From Heliopora coerulea (taxonomy: Eukaryota; Cnidaria; Anthozoa; Scleralcyonacea; Helioporidae), in the NCBI GenBank assembly GCA_030142905.1, contig JASJOG010000010.1:1873501-1937500 (forward strand): a stretch of DNA of 64,000 nucleotides. Reading direction: 5' to 3'. Position numbers and translations under genes: made by a program. Shown here in pieces: positions 9,710 through 21,981 of this stretch. The number at the start of each line of letters is the position of its first letter. The stretch's first letter is position 1. Below the pieces are notes generated by a model. The model was given only the letters and a program-made list of their open reading frames with translations, had not been told where the DNA came from and did no database searches.

Positions 9710-12700
9710 CTAAAACAAAAATTTGTGAGGTCCGTAATGCTGGGAATATTCAGTTCTTTAACAGTTATCGGACTAATGTCAGATGAATTATTAATCTAGT
9801 GAATAAAATCCTGAATGACTTATAGAAGCACAAATAAATTATTTTATTTTATGGCTGAGCTTGTTTTATGATCTGTATATGCAAAATGACTCACGATGGT
9901 TGACTGCCTAGCCATACAATTAGTTTTCAGTACAGAACAACAAGCCCTGGAGAAAAAATTTCCAAATTGATTTGAAGACTAACTAGGTTCAAGTACACTT
10001 TACAAAAGGATTAACAACTGAAAACTGCCAAAGACTTAGTTAAATCAGTTAAATGATGATTTTGAGAAAAAAACTAGGCAAAATGATACAAAAAAATAAC
10101 ACGAAATTACAGCCGGCTACCTTGCAAAACAAAAAGAACGTTAAAGGCGATAAAGGATGGAACGAATCGTCTTAAAATAAATTCCTCATTAACTTAACCT
10201 CGTTTGTTTGATCTTTTCAGAAAGGTATTTGCAATGCCTTCAGTTTTCATCGCATAAATCTGACTCCTTTGTTGCTCGGCCTGTACGAAAAACTCAGGAA
10301 AATCGCTTCTCGAACAGAACTCATATCCAGTTAATAAGTATATATTCTAAGTGCAATCAAGTGATACTATTATATACCAGATATCTAAGTTGTTTCATGG
10401 AAGCGATTTTTCTTAAACAGGTGCATCATTAAAAAAGACGGCTATCTTCTGGCTGTCTATTACGTAATATACAAGAAAAAAGTTCGTTTAATTTAATTTC
10501 CAAACACCTTGAAGTGAAACTCGTTTAAAAACGAGGAGATAAACGAGCTTTTTAAAATATTTTCGAGGTGTATGGAAATTAGATCTAATCATGGGCAGTC
10601 GAATAAATGGCGTGATATCCTTTTAATAATTACAATAAATGTCCTAAAACACAGATATTACCGTAGCTGAACGTACTGAGTTTGCTTATGGTTAGGGACT
10701 AACATTGATAACTACACCCATTCGCATTCCCCTAGCCCACAGTTGCCTTAACGCATCAAGTATTATAATCAACTAAAGCTTGGTAAGTAAATTCATGATT
10801 CGAAACTAACCGTTGAAGAGATATCCCTTCTGTTCCAATACCATGAAGAAAATGACTAAGAAAACAACACCAACGTAAACGTCAATGATTTTTCTAACCT
10901 CACACAAATTGCTGCAAGCAAAAACACTTCGAAAAAGACAAAAAACTACTGCGAGATTACAGTGCTTCATCGAGTTTTGGTTGTGAAGATGCGGGATGTT
11001 TTTATCTTCTTGGTGGTCATTTTTTCAAATTCAAATGAATCACCTTATTGGCCATTGGAAATGATGAAAGACTTACGTCAGCCGGAAAAAAATGTTATAC
11101 AACATGGGAATATTGGACATATTGCAGAAAGGTGATATGATATGCCGAATACGTTTTCTTTTAATTTCGAATGCTTCAGCTAATTGCACCATTTCTTAGC
11201 CGGATAGCAATTATGTGCATACAAAAAGTTGGAGTTCAATAATTATTCACTGGTAAGTAACAAGTTTTGAATTTGGCTCAGTTTTGATGGATGAATAAAT
11301 AAGCTGCACGCAAATTTACTGTGAGACTATGGAAATACTGCGAAGAATGACATGTAGGACGGTTTTTCCCTGGTAGTCTCTTATGAAAATGGAACGTCAT
11401 AATAAAGCGTGTAGACAACCATCATAACACTCCTTTCTTATGGTTAGTTGTTGATATTTGTTTTTTACTATATTATACATTGTAGAATTGACTTCCTTTA
11501 TTTTCAAAAAGACACTCAGTGAGCCGCAACTAAACCCTTCCTTACTCACTACGACGGTTGATTTAGACGTATGCATAATGGCTCTGTCAGGAAAGAAAAT
11601 ATTTACTTACTGTCAGAGGAGTTGAACTCTGACTTTTTTTCACATATTTGCAATTCAATTTGCATTCCGAGGTATCTCGGGAACAAGACAGAGCATTCAA
11701 AATTAAAAAAGAATAGCATTTTGTTTATTGTAAATCTCTTCTGCCCTTCGTAAAAACGACCCCCCTTATTGTACATTGTCTTCAGAAGAATGTAAATGTT
11801 CCATCATTTTCAATCGTCAATGAGGTGATTCTTTTGAATTTGAAAAACAAAAGTCCATTAACGGCACCAAAGCATCCTGCATCGTCACTGCCAAAACGTC
11901 TCTGTGAAATACAGCGGCGAGGTGACGGGGGAGGAATGATTATCCAAATCCCTCCTCTTCTCATAAGTATGATCAACTAGATTCGTTCAAATATGAAGAG
12001 AATGCATCTAGATGGGATGTTGCAATCTACTTTCAAATGGTGGAGTCCTACCACCATCTGAAAAGAGCTATAAGGCTCGCTAGGGAAACATTAGAGGAAA
12101 ATTAGAGTATAGGACTGGGAATTTTTCCCGATCCCACATTATCTATGTGTCAATGACCGACATGGACCTTCGGACCTTTGACTTGTTTTATACTCTATCC
12201 ACGCCGCAATTTTCGGTAATTCTTTTGTCTTTCCAAAGTGTTTTTATAAGCAGCAATTTTTGACATGTTCGAAAAAATCATTATTCACGTTTAGGTGGGT
12301 GATGTTTTCTCAGTCCTCCTACTTATGGCTTTTAAATAGAGAGGATATTTCTTCAAATGTTTGTTTCAAATTGTGAATTTAATTCCTAAGCTTTGGATAA
12401 CTTCGACGTATAAACTAGGCCTTACTGTGGTAGAGCAACTGCACGAACTGGGACAACAGAAATGCGCTTCATAATCAGTTTGCCCAAAACGGCTAACAAT
12501 TCAGCTACGAGAATATTACCTGTGTTTTAGGAACAGTGATTGTAAGTATTAAAAGAAAATCGCTTCACTTGTTGAACTGCCTGTGATCAAACACGATTTT
12601 TGAGTGTATGGTATAGCTTCTCATTACAATTTGTATATTACAGTTGTCTCATTACAGTTGTTATGCAACAACAAATTACAAAAACAAAACAAATGAGAGA

Positions 12701-13993
12701 ACAAAGAAAGAACAAGAGACAAAAGAACAAAAGCAAAAAGATAATACTCGAAAGGATTAAGGAGAAAATCAAGCTTAAGGTAGTCGAAGTGTTACGCTAA
12801 TTAAAATCACATGTCCAAATTCCGTCTCGATACTGATTTCTTTTGTGTTTTACTGACTTCTACGTGAATTATTGATGAGCTTGAGAAGAACGTTTGAAGA
12901 CTATAAGCGAGTGTTTCTGAATTAGTAAGAGTGCAATTTTTTCAGTTTCATTAATATCATTAAATATTACTTAATTAATATCTCTAAACTTCATTCACCT
13001 AAAAATTGTTTTCAATTTCAAAGAGGTTAGAAAACTGAAGTATTAAAAAAGGATGAAATAAGTAGTTGTACGAAAGTTAAGACTGTTTGGAAATTTGTAA
13101 TTCAAACATTTGGTCCAAACTGAGTTCATAGATCCTGAAAGTAATTTTGATTCTTCAAGTGTTTCGTGATTTCACCAGTTTCCTTGCTGGGAAATAAGGG
13201 AAGAAGAACACTTACCCTAGTAAAACGAAGCGTTTATGGAATAACATTGGGATTTCTTTGAACTGAAAGCGTTGTAAATACAAGTAGATAATTTTTGGTA
13301 GAAATCCATGGGGATTAATACGGTGGCCCATATCTAATCACGGCAAAACTTTGGACGGTCAAGGAACTGGAACTGCAAAAGCTGGATCAAGATGGCCACT
13401 GTTTATGATGACTATAGAGATCAAAACCTCTAGTTTTACTTATGACCTCTACGATGATAACAACATAGGTCCCCAGCCACCCACATGCTCACGTATCAAT
13501 ATGCGTGTATGCATGTATTTAATGTACATATGTATGTATAGGTATTGAATATGTAGTCGCATATCCAAAGCTTTGTGGCAGAAATTGGATGTACATTAGT
13601 GTTTGTGTATGTCTGGACGACTGGGTTTCCTTGTCAACCTAGTGCTAGCGTTCTCAAATAAATGACAATAAAGTAATTAGCGAGCATTGTCCCTCATTCT
13701 GAATAGCACAGTTGCATGGAAATTTATTCCTTTTGAAGCTTTTTAGTATATCTGAAACAATATCTAGTTATGTTCTGTATAGCTGATGAAACTGTGGATT
13801 GTGAAACACTATCAAGGTATCAAAACACGTAGCATCCACGAGTTTTTAGATAGTATCCTCGAAATATTGGAATGTCTAATCGGGCAGATGTATATGGCAT
13901 TTTTTATGTCCGATTTATAATCTTATACACTTCTTTCATCGCACACAGTGATTTCATGGACAAAACGAGCGCCAGTTCTAACTTTTACCTTAC
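9710..13993 (-). other. Intron of the CxxC/coiled-coil gene (4.3 kb)
   Basis: This is the inferred intron between the phase-1 donor at 13,993 and the acceptor at 9,710. It is AT-rich with no convincing internal exon. A Lys-rich frame at 12,660-12,800 is A-rich low complexity, and 13,495-13,550 is an ATGTATGT-type simple repeat. A further exon inside cannot be excluded. Confidence 0.5.
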
Positions 13994-14273
13994 CAGATAA
14001 CAATCTGTAAGTTCGTTTTTCGATAGGTAGCCTAATACTTTTCCTTTCGTAGTCATTCCACTGTCGCAGTAGATAATTGGCACACGAATTACAAACAGGA
14101 ACACGGCCACTGGAAAATAGGTCTGCGTTGTCTTCGGTCTTGAGGTTTTCCAGCAAGGGAAAGAAGGGCCCATGAGGCCTCCAGCGATAAGAGAGAAGTT
14201 TCATGGGGCCAGAGCTTGGATTTTCGCAAGTAACACAAACCCGTTCTCTACCAGAAATGGCGTTTGTTGCCAT
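13994..14273 (-). CDS. First exon of CxxC/coiled-coil protein (exon 1 of 2)
   Basis: The start ATG is at 14,273-14,271. The exon encodes 93 residues plus one base, with a compact zinc-binding-like module: Cys13 and Cys16 (CVTC), aromatic residues Trp31, Phe37 and Phe38, then Cys61 and Cys64 (CNSC), and an LRQWNDYERK segment. A donor CTG/GTAAGG ends the exon in phase 1, the phase needed by the acceptor at 9,709. Reading through instead gives only a short tail to a stop at 13,923, and another donor-like AAG/GTAAAA lies 6 nt further on. The CxxC-X44-CxxC spacing suggests one structural zinc site. The family is not recognised. Confidence 0.7.
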
Positions 14274-16414
14274 CTCTACTGAATATAGGATATACTAGCC
14301 AAAAGTTCAATGAAAGTCAAATACTGCAGCGTTTACTCTCATTTAAAATAGCAAAAATAGCTTTTGAAAATAGCCACGATAACTAAAAGATAAAAAAGCA
14401 CCTCTACATTCAGTGGCTCTCGTAATCTCTACAATCCGGCCAATTGTGGTCAGACGTTCTTTTCCAAATTAATTCTTCGTCAAATGAATAGTATTCTTCT
14501 GATTACGTTGTTTGTTTACATAGTCTTCACTGATTTGCTTTATTGCTTCACCAGAACTGCTCACCAACTGTAGCTCTAGCTGTACTCAGCCGAACAGAAC
14601 ATTGTGATTTCATGAGAAGTCACTAGACCAGGTGTGCTTTTTAATATTTGAATAAATCATTTGTATTCTTGGTGATTATAATACATAATTATCATGGCAT
14701 AATTTGGTTCGAGCCTGGTTAACACTTTCGGCATAAGCACAAGCATAACGACGCACACACGCAAGCACAAGCATAACGACGCACATACGCAAGCACAAGA
14801 AATACTTTTATGGTAGATTAATCTCTTTGTACTTGAGAACAACAATAAGTTCAGTTGGCTGTAAAGTGCTAATTGCGCTTGCGTATGTTTTTATGCTTAT
14901 GCTTATGTTGAACGTGTGAACCAGACTTTGGAGAATTAAGTTCATGCAAATATTTTTCAAGCCTTAATTTGTATCCTATAACTTTAATAATAAAAAAGGA
15001 TCAATTTCAAACATCAAAATAAATCATCAGTTATTGAATTATTTACTTCTTGTCCTATAAAATTGTGAAATATGCCATGTCGTTTTTAACAGATGACATT
15101 GACTTTAATTCATAAAATTTATTTGGATTACAAAGTATTCAAATGTAAATTAAAATCATTACCATTGATGACCATGAAGACTGCACGGAATTTAGAAACT
15201 AAGACCAATCTATTAGTTGATGAATCTATCGAAAACTATAACAAAAGTATAAGATTAGCGTTTTGAAAGAGCTATTTGTAGTATCAAACTGAGACCTGTT
15301 GATAACGAATTTATCGATGAGAAAAAAATTGTGATAACTTCATTTTGATTTGCATTTGTGAAAATGTGCAAATGCTTTTCTTCGCTTCTTTTATGGGGCC
15401 GGCACGACAGGAAGAATACTCTGAGAATTAAAATTATGCATTTCTCTTCTTTTGGAAGAGAAACGTTGTAAGGTTACGTCCTCCTTCATTAAGTCTACGT
15501 TGTGTTTTCGTAAATGCCCCATTCCTTTGAAGGCGCATCCATGGAGAAGGAAAATTGGGTAGCAAGGTCTCGCCTTTACACAAGAGAGGACTTTCAGTGT
15601 ATCAGAAAAGAAATGAAATATTTGTCACAACATTGCACGTTTTCTGTGATTGGACCAAGCACTTGTCAATAAATCCCAAAAAGTGTTTGATATAGAATCA
15701 TCCTTCCTTAAGACAAATGTAGTGGTAATTAGTTCAGCTGAGTGGAGAAACATGTCTAATCTGTATGTATAGTAGTTGGAGTGAATATATGTGAACAAGA
15801 GGCCTGGTGGTTGTTCGGCCAGTCATTTGGAAGGAAGTAAATGAATCTAATTTTGGTTTTAGTACAACATATTCAACCGTCAACAGGAAAGCAATACAGA
15901 AATTTTTTATTAGTCCATCAAATAGCTTACTTACCCGTACGTCAAGCCTCATAACACGACTCGAATATTTCAATATCATCATTAAATTTTGATCTATTTC
16001 GTAATGCCTTCGGAGTTCGGAACAAGAAATTATGGCGTTCTCGGTTTGTTAATATTTCGAGTATCTTCAGATACATTGAAGTTTTCGAAAAATGTAAATT
16101 CATGGTTGGTTTATGACTTCATATACTCAAAAAATACAAATCAAAGATCGTAACGAATGTTAATGAATTTAAATTTTAACTATGCTCTACCCTGTTATTC
16201 AAACTTTTAGTGAAAGAAACTCAAATGGTTGTAAATAGTTCGACAGAAAATAGGTCACACGCTTTCTTAATGTAAATTTTAATACCCTACACTCCTAAGA
16301 AAATGCTGACACGAAAATGTTCAACCACACAATCACACATGATTTTAATTGAATCTCTTTCAAGAAAACAAATATTTCTCCAGCACCTCTATCTATTTGA
16401 GATGTGGTTCTTGA
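14274..16414. other. Intergenic AT-rich stretch
   Basis: This lies upstream of the minus-strand gene and includes the MITE at 14,712-14,927. No other gene is supported. Open frames at 15.73-15.99 kb on both strands overlap and have no domain. Confidence 0.4.
14712..14927. mobile_element. Small MITE with internal tandem repeats (216 bp)
   Basis: The left end AGCCTGGTTAACACTTTC and the right end, read inverted, AGTCTGGTTCACACGTTC match imperfectly. The match continues through a GGCATAAGCACAAGC-like block. Internally CAAGCATAACGACGCACA is repeated about twice in tandem. No coding capacity. Confidence 0.6.
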
Positions 16415-16660
16415 ATGAATTACCAAATTCAATCTACTGGGTGTCCTTGTCCAGAACGATTTAAAGTTCAACTCGAGCATACATCGAATATTGTCGAAAA
16501 AGCTAGAAAACGTATTTATTACGCGAGGGCCTGTAGGAACGCCAATCTACCAACCAAGATTGGGCTCACCACCTATACAACAAAGATTAGGCCCCATGCT
16601 TGAATATCTCTCTGCAGCGACCGCTGCCTGAAAATTCTTGGCCAACTTGTAGAGTTTGGC
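16415..16660 (+). pseudogene. LINE reverse-transcriptase C-terminal fragment
   Basis: The frame at 16,415-16,603 includes KARKRIYYARACRNANLPT followed by KIGLTTYTTKIRP. This resembles the region after the RT domain in many animal LINEs, where a similar block leads into LEYASPVW. After a frameshift the continuation RPMLEYLSAA is visible near 16,590-16,620. It is a short, frame-broken fossil with no endonuclease or active RT. Confidence 0.65.
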
Positions 16661-18250
16661 AACTAAAGTTTCGTTTTTAGTTTGTAGTCACCACGTATTG
16701 TAGACGAGATTGTGTAGCTGACGTGTGAATATGTACAAATAGCATGTACGGTGTTAGTTAAGTGAGTTGTTGGGTTGTCATCTACTAAAGAACATCTTCG
16801 TTGATCTGATGTGCCTGAATTTCCACCTCAGCTCGGACGGCAACTTATGTACCAACGTACTCATATTATTTAAGCGCCTCAACGTCGGCAAGAAAGTTGC
16901 ATACCAAAGGACACTCTCGAACCACTGGATGAAAGAGGGGACACTATGACTAAGAACGAGGCGGCTGTATGTTAAAGAGGAATAATTTTAATCATGTGTT
17001 GGATGAGCCAGTTAAACACAATTGCAACCTAAGATCTCAGGAGAATCGCACACTACCAATATCAAGAGTTGAACGAGATAGATAATCGTTTATACCTAGG
17101 GTTTTAAGACTGTACCAAATTGAGTGATTAGCTGATTCCACTCATGTACGTCATAATATTTGTACACTCACGATTTTTGTTGTTTTTGACTCGTAGTCTT
17201 ATATGTATTTTTTACAAAAAGTTAAAAGGTTGGTAGACCGCAGAATTTATCATGAAGAATTCCAACGTTTCGAGTTATGGCCCTTCATTAGAGAGTGAAA
17301 CGAGTTCTAAAAGAAGAATGGCAATTGGACTAAGTTTTGTACTAAAGGGAGTTATGTGACAAAAATTAACCAATGAAATGTGAGAAATAAAAATAAACAT
17401 CAACGACAAGGAAGTCACTTGCTATTTTTAACAGCGATCAGTAAACCAGCACGTGGAAAAACCGCCAGAGAACCCAGGGGAATAGAAATTTGCATACGAT
17501 AAAGTACTTTCAAGGACATCAACAGTGGGCAAAACATCTCCCAGGAAAGCTTGGTATTCCACAAAGGTTTCTTAAAGCTGTCAATTAACATTTTGAAAAC
17601 TACAATTTTATTATAATCTTTACTTAACAACCAACATTCATGATTCGTTTTTATGCCTAAAATAAAATTCGTAAATGTATTTTTAAGACAAATATAAAGT
17701 CCACTATTACATGTTCTGAATAATTTACTAGTTAATGATTTACCATAGGTTAAAGCATCAGTTGTTTGATTATTTCGTACAATGCTGGGAATATCTGTTA
17801 GTAATAATGAATCGATCTTTAATTGCATAACCTTTAATATCAATATACAAACAATTTCATTCATGATTCATAAAGGATGCAGAAAGGGGCATCAAATTGG
17901 TCCAAAGCGGTCCAAAAATACGGGAAATAGCATGTCCCAGAACTTACATTTTCAAACTTTTCTGAGGGGAGAATCCACCCCAAAAAGCAAGATGGCTACC
18001 GCCTTGGTCTCTAAAGTCCCCTTTGTAAGCTAGCCAAACACTGAAACACATTACACTTCATGCCACAGTAAAACTTTGTTAACCAACCAGAATCTTATAA
18101 TGATAAAAAACTTTCTTTTAGGATGATGTGTCCCAAAATATTTTCCTAAGCGAACTTTTGACCAGTTGTTATTGATTCTGGTGGCATCTACCATGAGCGT
18201 TAGGCCCATGAGGATTCACTGCCCCCCCGCGTGACAAATCGTAGCCTAAA
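16661..18250. other. Intergenic stretch upstream of BORCS6
   Basis: At about 17,240-17,300 the minus strand carries TAATGAAGGGCC then CTCGAAACGT, a Penelope-type terminal signature. A 149-codon minus-strand frame (17,415-17,864) contains NHECWLLSKDYNKIVVFK but is not recognisable and lies in repeat-like sequence, so I do not call a gene. The last 200 bp is less AT-rich and probably holds the BORCS6 promoter. No TATA box is seen. Confidence 0.4.
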
Positions 18251-18760
18251 ATGGCGCAGGCTGAACGTTCGACTGCGGAAGAAGATCAAAACACTGTAAA
18301 ATCATCGACTAGCTTTTTAAGAAATGACTTTGTATCTAATTCAGATGAACTGAGTTCCAGCAGTTTACAAGGTAATGTAGTAATCGAGAAGAACCTACCG
18401 TTGGCCATGAATGAAGGGCAAGGGAAAACAAACTCGTGCGACATTCCACCGGTTGATGCTGAGGCTGTCAAAGTCTTGGAAACTAAGGCCAAAGAACTGG
18501 AAAGTAATCTCAATCGAATGATGCACAACCTAAAAAAAAATATGAATGGAATTTGTTCGAGTAGTGTGCAGCATGCGGAGTGCTACCGAGAATGCGTGAA
18601 GAACATTGGGAATTTAACTGATACCTCAACTAAGGCCATGGCTAACCTGATTGCAAAATGCGAAGAGATGAACAGGAGTATGGAACCCTTATACAGCATG
18701 GGAGAACAACTTAAGATGCTAAAATTATTACTTGATCAGTTTGAGGAGAGATGTAAATAG
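18251..18760 (+). CDS. BORCS6: BLOC-1-related complex subunit 6 (lyspersin)
   Basis: This intronless ORF of 169 residues starts at ATG 18,251. Residues 1-65 are Ser/Asn/Glu-rich and look disordered. Residues about 70-168 match the conserved helical BORCS6 domain: VLETKAKELESNLNRMMHNL, then ECYRECVKNIGNL, then MANLIAKCEEMNRSMEPL and a final helix ending FEERCK. In animals BORCS6 is a subunit of BORC, which sits on the cytosolic face of lysosomes and recruits ARL8 to couple them to kinesin. The C-terminus ends where the family normally ends, so the gene looks complete. Human BORCS6 is longer mainly through its disordered N-terminus. The next exons downstream lie beyond this stop and are treated separately. 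Confidence 0.9.
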   Translation: MAQAERSTAEEDQNTVKSSTSFLRNDFVSNSDELSSSSLQGNVVIEKNLPLAMNEGQGKTNSCDIPPVDAEAVKVLETKAKELESNLNRMMHNLKKNMNGICSSSVQHAECYRECVKNIGNLTDTSTKAMANLIAKCEEMNRSMEPLYSMGEQLKMLKLLLDQFEERCK

Positions 18761-19219
18761 AGCATTCTCTCGTCATAAATGTGTGTAGGTATGTGACCAT
18801 GGTAGTCTGGTTTGTTTCCCATTTTTTACCTCGAAGGTGCCAACCAGGGGACAACACATGGGTAATCGATTATCTAGATCAGATTAAATATCTTTCTCAT
18901 CCACCTCCTGGGGTGGAAAACTTTGAAACATGATGGTGGCCTAGTATAGAAGTTATCTCTTGGTCTATTTTAAGTAGCATTCCCTATCCCCACCATATGA
19001 CATGAGACTAAATTATGATTGTCTTGGATCTTTTAGATCAAGTCATGAAAACAGGTTCATTGGTAATCATCAGACATGCTTCACCTGACTGAATGCAACA
19101 TTAAACATTTTGTGTATGCATGCAGAGAAATACTTAAACTGATCTGAAAAATATTAAAACTGCTCTAAAGAAGTCAAAATACTTGTACAGCTAGATACCT
19201 ATGATATTTTATTCCCCAG

Positions 19220-19315
19220 ATGCTAAAGTCTGCTAAAAAACGAAATAATCTGGCATTAGCTGGAGAAAAATTAGGATTGAACTCTTTAAGGATGAGAGAG
19301 TCCAGCAAACAAATG
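19220..19315 (+). CDS. Candidate small exon (32 codons) downstream of BORCS6
   Basis: An acceptor (ATTCCCCAG) and an excellent donor (ATG/GTAAGT) bound 96 open nt. The peptide is basic and helix-like, containing LKSAKKRNNLALAGEKLGLN and RMRESSKQM. It splices in phase 0 to 20,427. I do not recognise it. It could be the end of an undetected gene or an alternative 3' exon of the BORCS6 transcript: a donor-like AG/GTATGT lies 28 nt after the BORCS6 stop, at 18,789. The 18,761-19,219 gap shows nothing else coding. Confidence 0.45.
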
Positions 19316-19957
19316 GTAAGTAGGATTAAAATGCACAGTTCTCAGAAGTCCTTAAGCTAAATAATGCCATTTACACAGTCTGTTCCATATACTGATAAAT
19401 TTGAATTCTAAATCCCACCTATTGTTACTTGTACTTGTATGCTTACTGCTTCAGTAAATAGGAAGCCAGTGAATAATCTGAAAACATAGTAATTATTTAC
19501 TTGTGGCAGTTACAAAACCAAAGTAAATAACTAAATGACCATTAGTCAAACTTGTGATTGGTCTAAAAATTTGTCAAATTAAAGAAAGTATTTGTATATA
19601 TTTCCCAGGAAAGACTTGAAATTATTATAATTCCTAAGCTGTAATTTGAAGTAATTCCAGACATTGGAGAGTTTTTACTATAGGAGTTAAATGTTTGTTT
19701 GGAGGATTAAATCAGAAAAGAAAGAGAGAAGAAGATGCTGACAGTAGGCTCTTATTGTTAAAAAGAATCAATACATTGTGTAAGATTCTGACCTTTTGCA
19801 CTTAAAAACTTTGAGGATGCAATGTCAATGAATTATGCAGGAATACAATCAGGATTTTTAAAAGAGTGGGCCAAATTGAACAAAAAATTCTACCATCCCA
19901 AATTTTTCTATTTGAGAGCCATGAAAACACTGCAATAAAGGATAAGATACACTTTGA

Positions 19958-20062
19958 TTTATTTAATTTGTTTGTTTATTTATTCATTCGTTCATTTATT
20001 TGTTTGTTCATTTGCTTGTCTGTTTGTTTGTTTGTTTATTTATTTATTTATTTATTTATTTA
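19958..20062. repeat. TTTA/TTTG tetranucleotide microsatellite
   Basis: This is a degenerate run of TTTA, TTTG and TTCA units. The open frame through it is a simple-repeat artefact. Confidence 0.85.
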
Positions 20063-20426
20063 TAATGTTTTCATTTAACTTTTTAAGGTCAAAAACTGGT
20101 CACTTTTGATGATTAGTTTAATGGTGATAATCTTGCTCATAACTACAGTACTATCAGTTTTGTTTGTCTAGATCTACTCAAAATTTTGATAAGTTTGAGA
20201 GAGTTTTTCTCTTCAAAATGTCAATTAAGCATCAGGAGTACTCATACTGTAAAGTACATGTATTTTTATCACCAGAATGCCAAAATGACATTTAAGATGC
20301 CTTAGGATTTCAAAATGTCCTAGTTCCAGAAAATTCCAGTTCACCCTTTATGCAATTTTACTTTGCATACGTTGCATTTCTAGAGTTACACTCTACTTGT
20401 TTTGTAAAAATACTATTTTCTTATAG

Positions 20427-20456
20427 GACGATACCGAACAGCAATTGCTTGCATAA
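20427..20456 (+). CDS. Candidate terminal exon (9 codons and stop)
   Basis: Acceptor TTTTCTTATAG precedes GACGATACCGAA and the frame closes at TAA after DDTEQQLLA. In phase 0 it joins the 19,220-19,315 exon to give a short acidic tail. The evidence is a good polypyrimidine tract, a matching phase and a plausible C-terminus. It is too short to be certain without RNA data. Confidence 0.4.
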   Translation, partial: DDTEQQLLA

Positions 20457-20989
20457 TACTTTCAAAACCTAAAATAATTTCTTAAGGGAAAAAAATCAAG
20501 CAGTAAAAACTAGAAGAGTGTTCTGAAATCCTTTGGATAAAGGTAGCATAGGTGGTCAACATTCTTTGGATGGCCCTAAACATCCTTAATGTGTTCCTTC
20601 ATATACTATAAATGTTCTGTTTTAATCAGTCAGAAGTAGCACATTGCTGTGAAGTAAAAATAATTTGCAACGCTATTAATTTAAAGTTTGATTACAAATT
20701 TTCTGACATCATAACCAAATCCTTTCCCCCTTCCAAGATTGTATAATTTCTTTATTTATGCTATAAATTTAAAGTTTGGTTACAAAGTTTCCTGACATTT
20801 TAACACAGTTCTGTTTTCTTCCAAGATTATAAGGTGCATTAATTTATACTGTATAACCCTATCAGCTATCTCAGCTGTTCATCCTTGAGGTCCAGTAAGA
20901 GGCACTCTTTATGGATCCAGTATTACTACACGAGGAAACTGCAGTACCCGAACAAAATCTTTGGATCTTCATAACCCATTAAGGGGCTA
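20457..20989. other. Noncoding sequence with an imperfect local duplication
   Basis: Two similar blocks (AATTTAAAGTTTGATTACAAA near 20,678 and its variant near 20,766) indicate a short direct duplication. No gene seen. Confidence 0.4.
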
Positions 20990-21395
20990 GGGCGCAGTAT
21001 AGTATTTTACTCTGGCTAACCCCAGAAGATTTTACTCGTCAAAGGGACGAGGCCTACCCCATAATGAGTTAATCATATAACTACGTGGAGCCGAAATCAA
21101 ACCCTAGTGTTTTTTTCAGTAATATTTAAGAACTAGATAAATCGCACACAAGTGTCAAGTACGCATGCAGTAACTTCTTTCCGACCACCCTCCATGACGT
21201 GTAGTCTTGGCGAGTAAAATTGTTGGGCGCTAACCAGAGTAAAGTAATGTAATGCCTAAATGGAAATTGCACCTGGCAAAAGGTTAAGTTAGCTAGTTTT
21301 TAACCTTTGTACTGGCCCCCCTATCTGGAAGGACGTCCCCACTTGACGAGTAAAATCGTCTAGCGTCCGCCAAAGTAAAATTAATAAATTACCAA
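20990..21395. repeat. Diverged minisatellite with GACGAGTAAAATCGTC core
   Basis: Three diverged units carry TTTTACTCTGG and GACGAGTAAAATCGTC-related words, near 21,008-21,052, 21,210-21,245 and 21,340-21,390. Single units occur at 37,905-37,990 and 54,075-54,140. The core is itself a short hairpin (GACGA/TCGTC). From memory, similar dispersed units are common in cnidarian genomes. Confidence 0.6.
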
Positions 21396-21614
21396 ATGGC
21401 AACTACAATGTAAGTTTGGTACAGGATTAAACTGGTGCCGTGCACCAGCGATTTTAGCGTTCTCGAACCCCATATCTGCTGGGTTATCAGTGATTCTTAC
21501 CCATGTCCAATTTAAATTCTTTAGAAAATTAGAATTATTCTCACAAAATTTGGTAAATTAGGAACAGTGGCATAGGAACGTTGGAAACCATAATTTCTCA
21601 GTAGCAGCAAAGTC

Positions 21615-21981
21615 AATACACATTTAAAGTGAACGATATATTTTTTAAAAGCACCTCACCTCAATAATCTACCCACCTCAATAAAATACTTTCTACCCAC
21701 CGCAAGAAACTAAGAAACCTAACTAAGAACAAAGCTCTCCCATTTACACATAAAGACACCGTGACCAACCTAAATATACCTATCATCACCTTATGCAAAT
21801 AGTTCTGTATTTGTAAGCAGATCACTTCCTCATCAATTGTAAATAATTTATTCATATCCTAACTCGTCTATTACTGTATCATATTACCTCACATCATTCA
21901 TTCTGCACTGAAGATGGCATCTTGAAGTTGTCGAAACATGTATGCTTTTAAAAAATATATCGTTCACTTTAAATGTGTATT
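21615..21981. mobile_element. Penelope-like terminal fragment with 39-bp perfect inverted repeat
   Basis: 21,615-21,653 and 21,943-21,981 are perfect inverted copies, containing CTTTAAATGTG and ATATATCGTTCAC. Just inside the right arm is CTGAAGATGGC, then GTCGAAACATG, the degenerate hammerhead-like signature seen in Penelope-like ends. No RT sequence is recognisable. The flanks 21,396-21,614 and 21,982-22,551 hold nothing coding. Confidence 0.6.

Noticed and set aside
12660..12800. Lys-rich frame as a small basic protein
   Set aside because: The DNA is A-rich low complexity, inside the intron of a minus-strand gene, with no start or splice support.
17415..17864. A 149-codon minus-strand frame as a host gene
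   Set aside because: No recognisable domain, high Lys/Ile/Leu from AT-rich DNA, and located beside a Penelope-type end. Kept only as an unassigned open frame.
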